NCBI RefSeq assembly: GCF_010548375.1
Contig: NZ_JAAGLY010000010.1
Location: forward strand, 241,659 to 305,658
Reading direction: 5' to 3'
Length of the DNA stretch: 64,000 nt
Source: Streptomyces sp. SID13726
Lineage (GTDB): Bacteria > Actinomycetota > Actinomycetes > Streptomycetales > Streptomycetaceae
This document shows positions 61,685 through 64,000 of the stretch, piece after piece; position 1 is the first letter of the stretch; every line of letters starts with the position of its first letter. A program made the translations under genes and the position numbers. The notes under the pieces are model-generated. The model was given only the letters and a program-made list of their open reading frames with translations, had not been told where the DNA came from and made no database searches.

Positions 61685-63837
61685 GAAGCCGTAAAGAATC
61701 AACTCGTTGCTTTCATAGGACAAGATCGTTGCTCTGGTATGAGCTTCGCCGCCGACGTTCTGGATCAGCTTGCACTGCGGTTCCAGGTCGTGTTGCCGCA
61801 CCTGAACGAGCGTCAGCGGCGTCTGACGCTGGGGCAGGAAGCGCGACTGCTCGGACACGGTGGAGTACGGGCCGTTGCGCGGGTGGCCGGGGTGAGCGAG
61901 AGCACGGTTCGCAACGGTGTGTTCGAGCTGGAGGCCGGTGAGGATCCGCTGCCCAACGGCTGCGTCCGGCGCCCAGGGGGTGGCCGCAAGCCCGCCGAAG
62001 AACAAGATCTTTCCCTGGTTCCGGCGTTGCTGAAGCTGGTGGAGCCGGACGAACGGGGTGATCCGATGTCGCCGCTGCGCTGGACCACCAAGTCCCTGCG
62101 CAACCTCGCCGAGGAGCTGACCAGGCAAGGGCACCCGGTCTCCGCTCCGACCGTCGGCCGGCTGCTGAAGGGACAGGGCTTCAGTCTGCAAGCCAGCGCC
62201 AAGACGCTGGAGGGCAAACAACACCCCGACCGGGACGCGCAGTTCCGCTACATCAACGAACAGGTCAAGGAGCACCAGGCGGCAGGACAGCCGGTGATCA
62301 GCATCGATGCCAGAAGAAGGAGCAGCTGGGTCAGCTGCCGAACCCCGGACGGCAATGGCGCCCCGCCGGAGATCCGGTGCAAGTGGAGGACCACAGCTTC
62401 TACTTCATCGGCCCCGACGTCGACGTGGCGATACCCTTCGGCATCTACGATCTGGCCCATGACAGGGGCTGGGTGAACGTCGGCACGGATCACGACACGT
62501 CGGTTTTCGCCGTCGAGTCGATTCGCCGCTGGTGGCACGCCCGGGGCCGGGTGGACTACCCAAATGCCGACCAGTTGCTGATCACCGCGGACTGCGGAGG
62601 GTCCAACAGCTACCGCTACCGGTTGTGGAAGGCCGAACTCGCCGCGTTCGCCGCCCAGACGGGCCTCACGGTGACCGTCTGCCACTTTCCGCCGGGCACC
62701 TCGAAGTGGAACAAGATCGAGCACCGGCTGTTCTCCCACATCACCCTGAACTGGCGTGGCAGGCCCCTGACCAGCCACGAAGTCGTGGTCAACAGCATCG
62801 CCGCGACTCGCACCCGCACGGGCCTGCGCGTTCACGCCGAGCTGGATACCGGGACCTACCCGGTGGGACTCTCCGTCAGTCGCGAGCACCTGCGCTCACT
62901 ACCGATCACACCCCATGACCGGCACGGATCCTGGAACTGCACGATCGCCCCGGCCGGTGCCACCGGCGACTGCGTGATCAGTACCAGCGACCGTGATCAC
63001 ACCAGGTCCCAGGTCCTGGCGATGCTTGCCGACCCGCGCCTGAGCGGCATGACCTCACCCGAACTGGACGCGCTGTGCGCCCAGTTGGCTCCCGCGCAGG
63101 CTGCCCGGGCCGAACAGCGCAAGTTCCAGCAGCGCGGCGGCCGACGCCTGAAGGCCCCCCGGAGCACACGGCAGGCCCCTGCTCTCCAACGCCGACCGCA
63201 TCCTGATCACGGTGATCTACCTGCGCCGCATCTGCTCGCAGAAGGTCCTGGTCGACCTGCTCGCCATCAACCCGGTCACGATCGGCCAGGTCATCGGCGA
63301 GACCCGCACACTCATCGACGCGCAGAAGATCACCGTCTCGCAGACCGCGCACTATTTCTCCTCCACCCAGGAGCTGCTCGCCTGGGCGCAGGACGGCGCG
63401 ACCACCAGTCGAATGAATCTCTCCCAGACCCTGTCCCACCCCGCACTCACCGGCATGTCCCGACCGGACTTCCAGGCGCTCATCGACCGGATCACCGTGC
63501 CCTACCAAGCCACGATCGAACAACGCCGCCATCGCAAACGCGGTGGCGATCGGCGCCCGGGAACCCGTGGCGGCATCTTCCGTCAAAAGATCACCGACGC
63601 CGACCGGATCCTGGCGACGGTCCTTTCTCAGCGAAATCTGTGTGACCAGCAGACTCTGGCCGACCTGTTCGGTGTCAGCCGCGGCACCATCCGCAACGCC
63701 ATCGAGGACGTCCGTCCCCTCCTCGAACAAGACCCGTACATCCCGACGCTCGCCCAACGACGCTTCACCACGGCCGCCGACGTACTCGCATCCGTCGCAG
63801 AAGACAGCGAAACACCATGTTGAATCCTTACGGCTTC
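61685..63837 (+). mobile_element. ISAzo13-type insertion sequence inserted in the IS256 remnant (2153 bp)
   Basis: Inverted termini GAAGCCGTAAAGAATCAA (left) and GAAGCCGTAAGGATTCAA (right end, minus strand), 16 of 18 identical. ACC is duplicated at both flanks (61682-61684 and 63838-63840). The single transposase gene inside is frameshifted twice. Confidence 0.88.
61739..63823 (+). pseudogene. ISAzo13-family (Rhodopirellula-type) transposase with two frameshifts
   Basis: Segment 1 (from 61739) covers the N-terminal HTH region and LTRQGHPVSAPTVGRLLKGQGFSLQ, up to the first catalytic VISIDA. One base is missing near 62309 (AGAAGAAGGAG instead of AAGAAGAAGGAG). Segment 2 continues with VQVEDHSFYFIGPDVDVAIPFGIYDLAHDRGWVNVGTDHDTSVFAVESIRRWW, LLITADCGGSNSYR (second Asp) and FPPGTSKWNKIEHRLFSHI (Glu). 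One extra C in the run at 63155-63160 shifts the frame again. Segment 3 (LSNADRILITVIYLRRICSQKVLVDLLAINPVTIG onward to 63823) is the C-terminal helical repeat part. Probably inactive. Confidence 0.85.
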
Positions 63838-63874
63838 ACCTGCTGCGGAACTCCTTCCGCTATGCCGCCCCCCC

Positions 63875-64000
63875 TGAGCTGTACTGAGATTTGTGGAGTC
63901 CCTGATGCCAGGGTTACGGTCCTGGCGAAGGAGAACCACATCAGTGCCGGCACCACGGAAGTACCCCGACGAGCTGCGTGAGCGCGCGATCCGCGAGGTC
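63875..64000 (+). mobile_element. left end of an IS3-family element (partial)
   Basis: TGAGCTGTACTGAGATTTGT begins with the TG expected of an IS3 terminus and abruptly ends IS256 homology. The OrfA gene follows within 70 bp. The element continues beyond the window. Confidence 0.7.
63944..64000 (+). CDS. IS3-family transposase OrfA, N-terminal fragment
   Basis: GTG start with AAGGAGAA upstream. The 19 visible residues, MPAPRKYPDELRERAIREV, are the well-known start of actinobacterial IS3 OrfA proteins, whose helix-turn-helix binds the element ends. The rest lies outside the window. Confidence 0.85.
   Translation, partial: MPAPRKYPDELRERAIREV

Larger units (their letters stand above)
61548..63874 (+). 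pseudogene. IS256-family transposase remnant, split by an inserted element
   Basis: The left piece (61548-61684) encodes LHILTEIKNRGVSDVLMLVCDGLKGLPEAVETVWPRTIVQTCVVH, the strongly conserved core of IS256 Transposase_mut proteins with its Asp in VCDGLKG. The right piece (63838-63870) continues as LLRNSFRYAA. Removing 61685-63837 and one ACC restores the frame VVH-LLRN exactly. The N-terminus is missing before the IS5-type element and the C-terminus is lost at the IS3-type element. Confidence 0.88.

Noticed and set aside
62300..62320. Programmed -1 frameshift in the transposase
   Set aside because: The direction is right but no X-XXY-YYZ slippery heptamer is present, and a second shift elsewhere favours decay.

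Overview
The window is chromosomal DNA of a Streptomyces species (inferred). It is very GC-rich throughout, GTG starts and 4-bp GTGA/ATGA start-stop overlaps are common, and gene families such as XRE/NB-ARC/TPR regulators, SigE-type sigma factors, DesK-like kinases and a B12-riboswitch ECF transporter are typical of the genus. No tRNA, rRNA or CRISPR array was seen. One structural RNA gene, RNase P RNA (rnpB), lies near 58.6-59.0 kb.

Layout. 0-7.2 kb: a giant RHS/YD-repeat polymorphic toxin (5' end outside the window) with a Hint domain, a GIY-YIG-like C-terminal toxin and an overlapping Imm26-like immunity gene. 7.2-13.1 kb: an XRE/NB-ARC/TPR regulator, a chloroperoxidase-type hydrolase, a DUF1275 membrane protein, a secreted lipase and a small secreted lysozyme-like protein. 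13.4-19.3 kb: a five-gene cobalamin-riboswitch operon with two wall/membrane-anchored proteins (one intrinsic-factor-like) and ECF transporter T, fused A-A and S components. 19.3-30.7 kb: MBL hydrolase, aldehyde dehydrogenase plus ferredoxin, a decayed acetyltransferase, an amidase, an F420-type oxidoreductase, and a barrel protein/methyltransferase/glycosyltransferase operon divergent from a KstR-like TetR regulator. 30.8-44.5 kb: TPR protein, SDR plus XRE regulator, PASTA lipoprotein, methyltransferase, two divergent MFS pumps, SigE-family sigma factor with its partner, and an ABC transporter/two-component system operon. 44.7-47.8 kb: a MaoC hydratase/alcohol dehydrogenase/SDR operon. 48-58.7 kb: housekeeping and mixed genes (Nif3-like, zinc-ribbon coiled coil, RNase H-phosphatase, KDPG aldolase, YaaA, RNB exonuclease, MerR, AraC, EamA), then rnpB. 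59.2-64 kb: an accessory tail with an HNH-like protein and a pile-up of nested insertion sequences (IS5-type, IS256 remnant, ISAzo13-type, IS3-type).

The most interesting theme is a KstR-like steroid/lipid-catabolism circuit spread over about 27 kb. The regulator gene at 29996-30679 is accompanied by three 14-bp sites fitting TnnAACnnGTTnTA fully or nearly. They lie in front of the MBL/ALDH pair (20354), the glycosyltransferase operon and kstR itself (29882), and the MaoC/ADH/SDR operon (44716, just downstream of a well-spaced promoter). This ties a sterol-type regulator to a glycosyltransferase/methyltransferase/barrel operon of unknown product. A second theme is the abundance of short in-frame tandem repeats (12, 21, 27 and about 75 bp units) inside otherwise ordinary genes.
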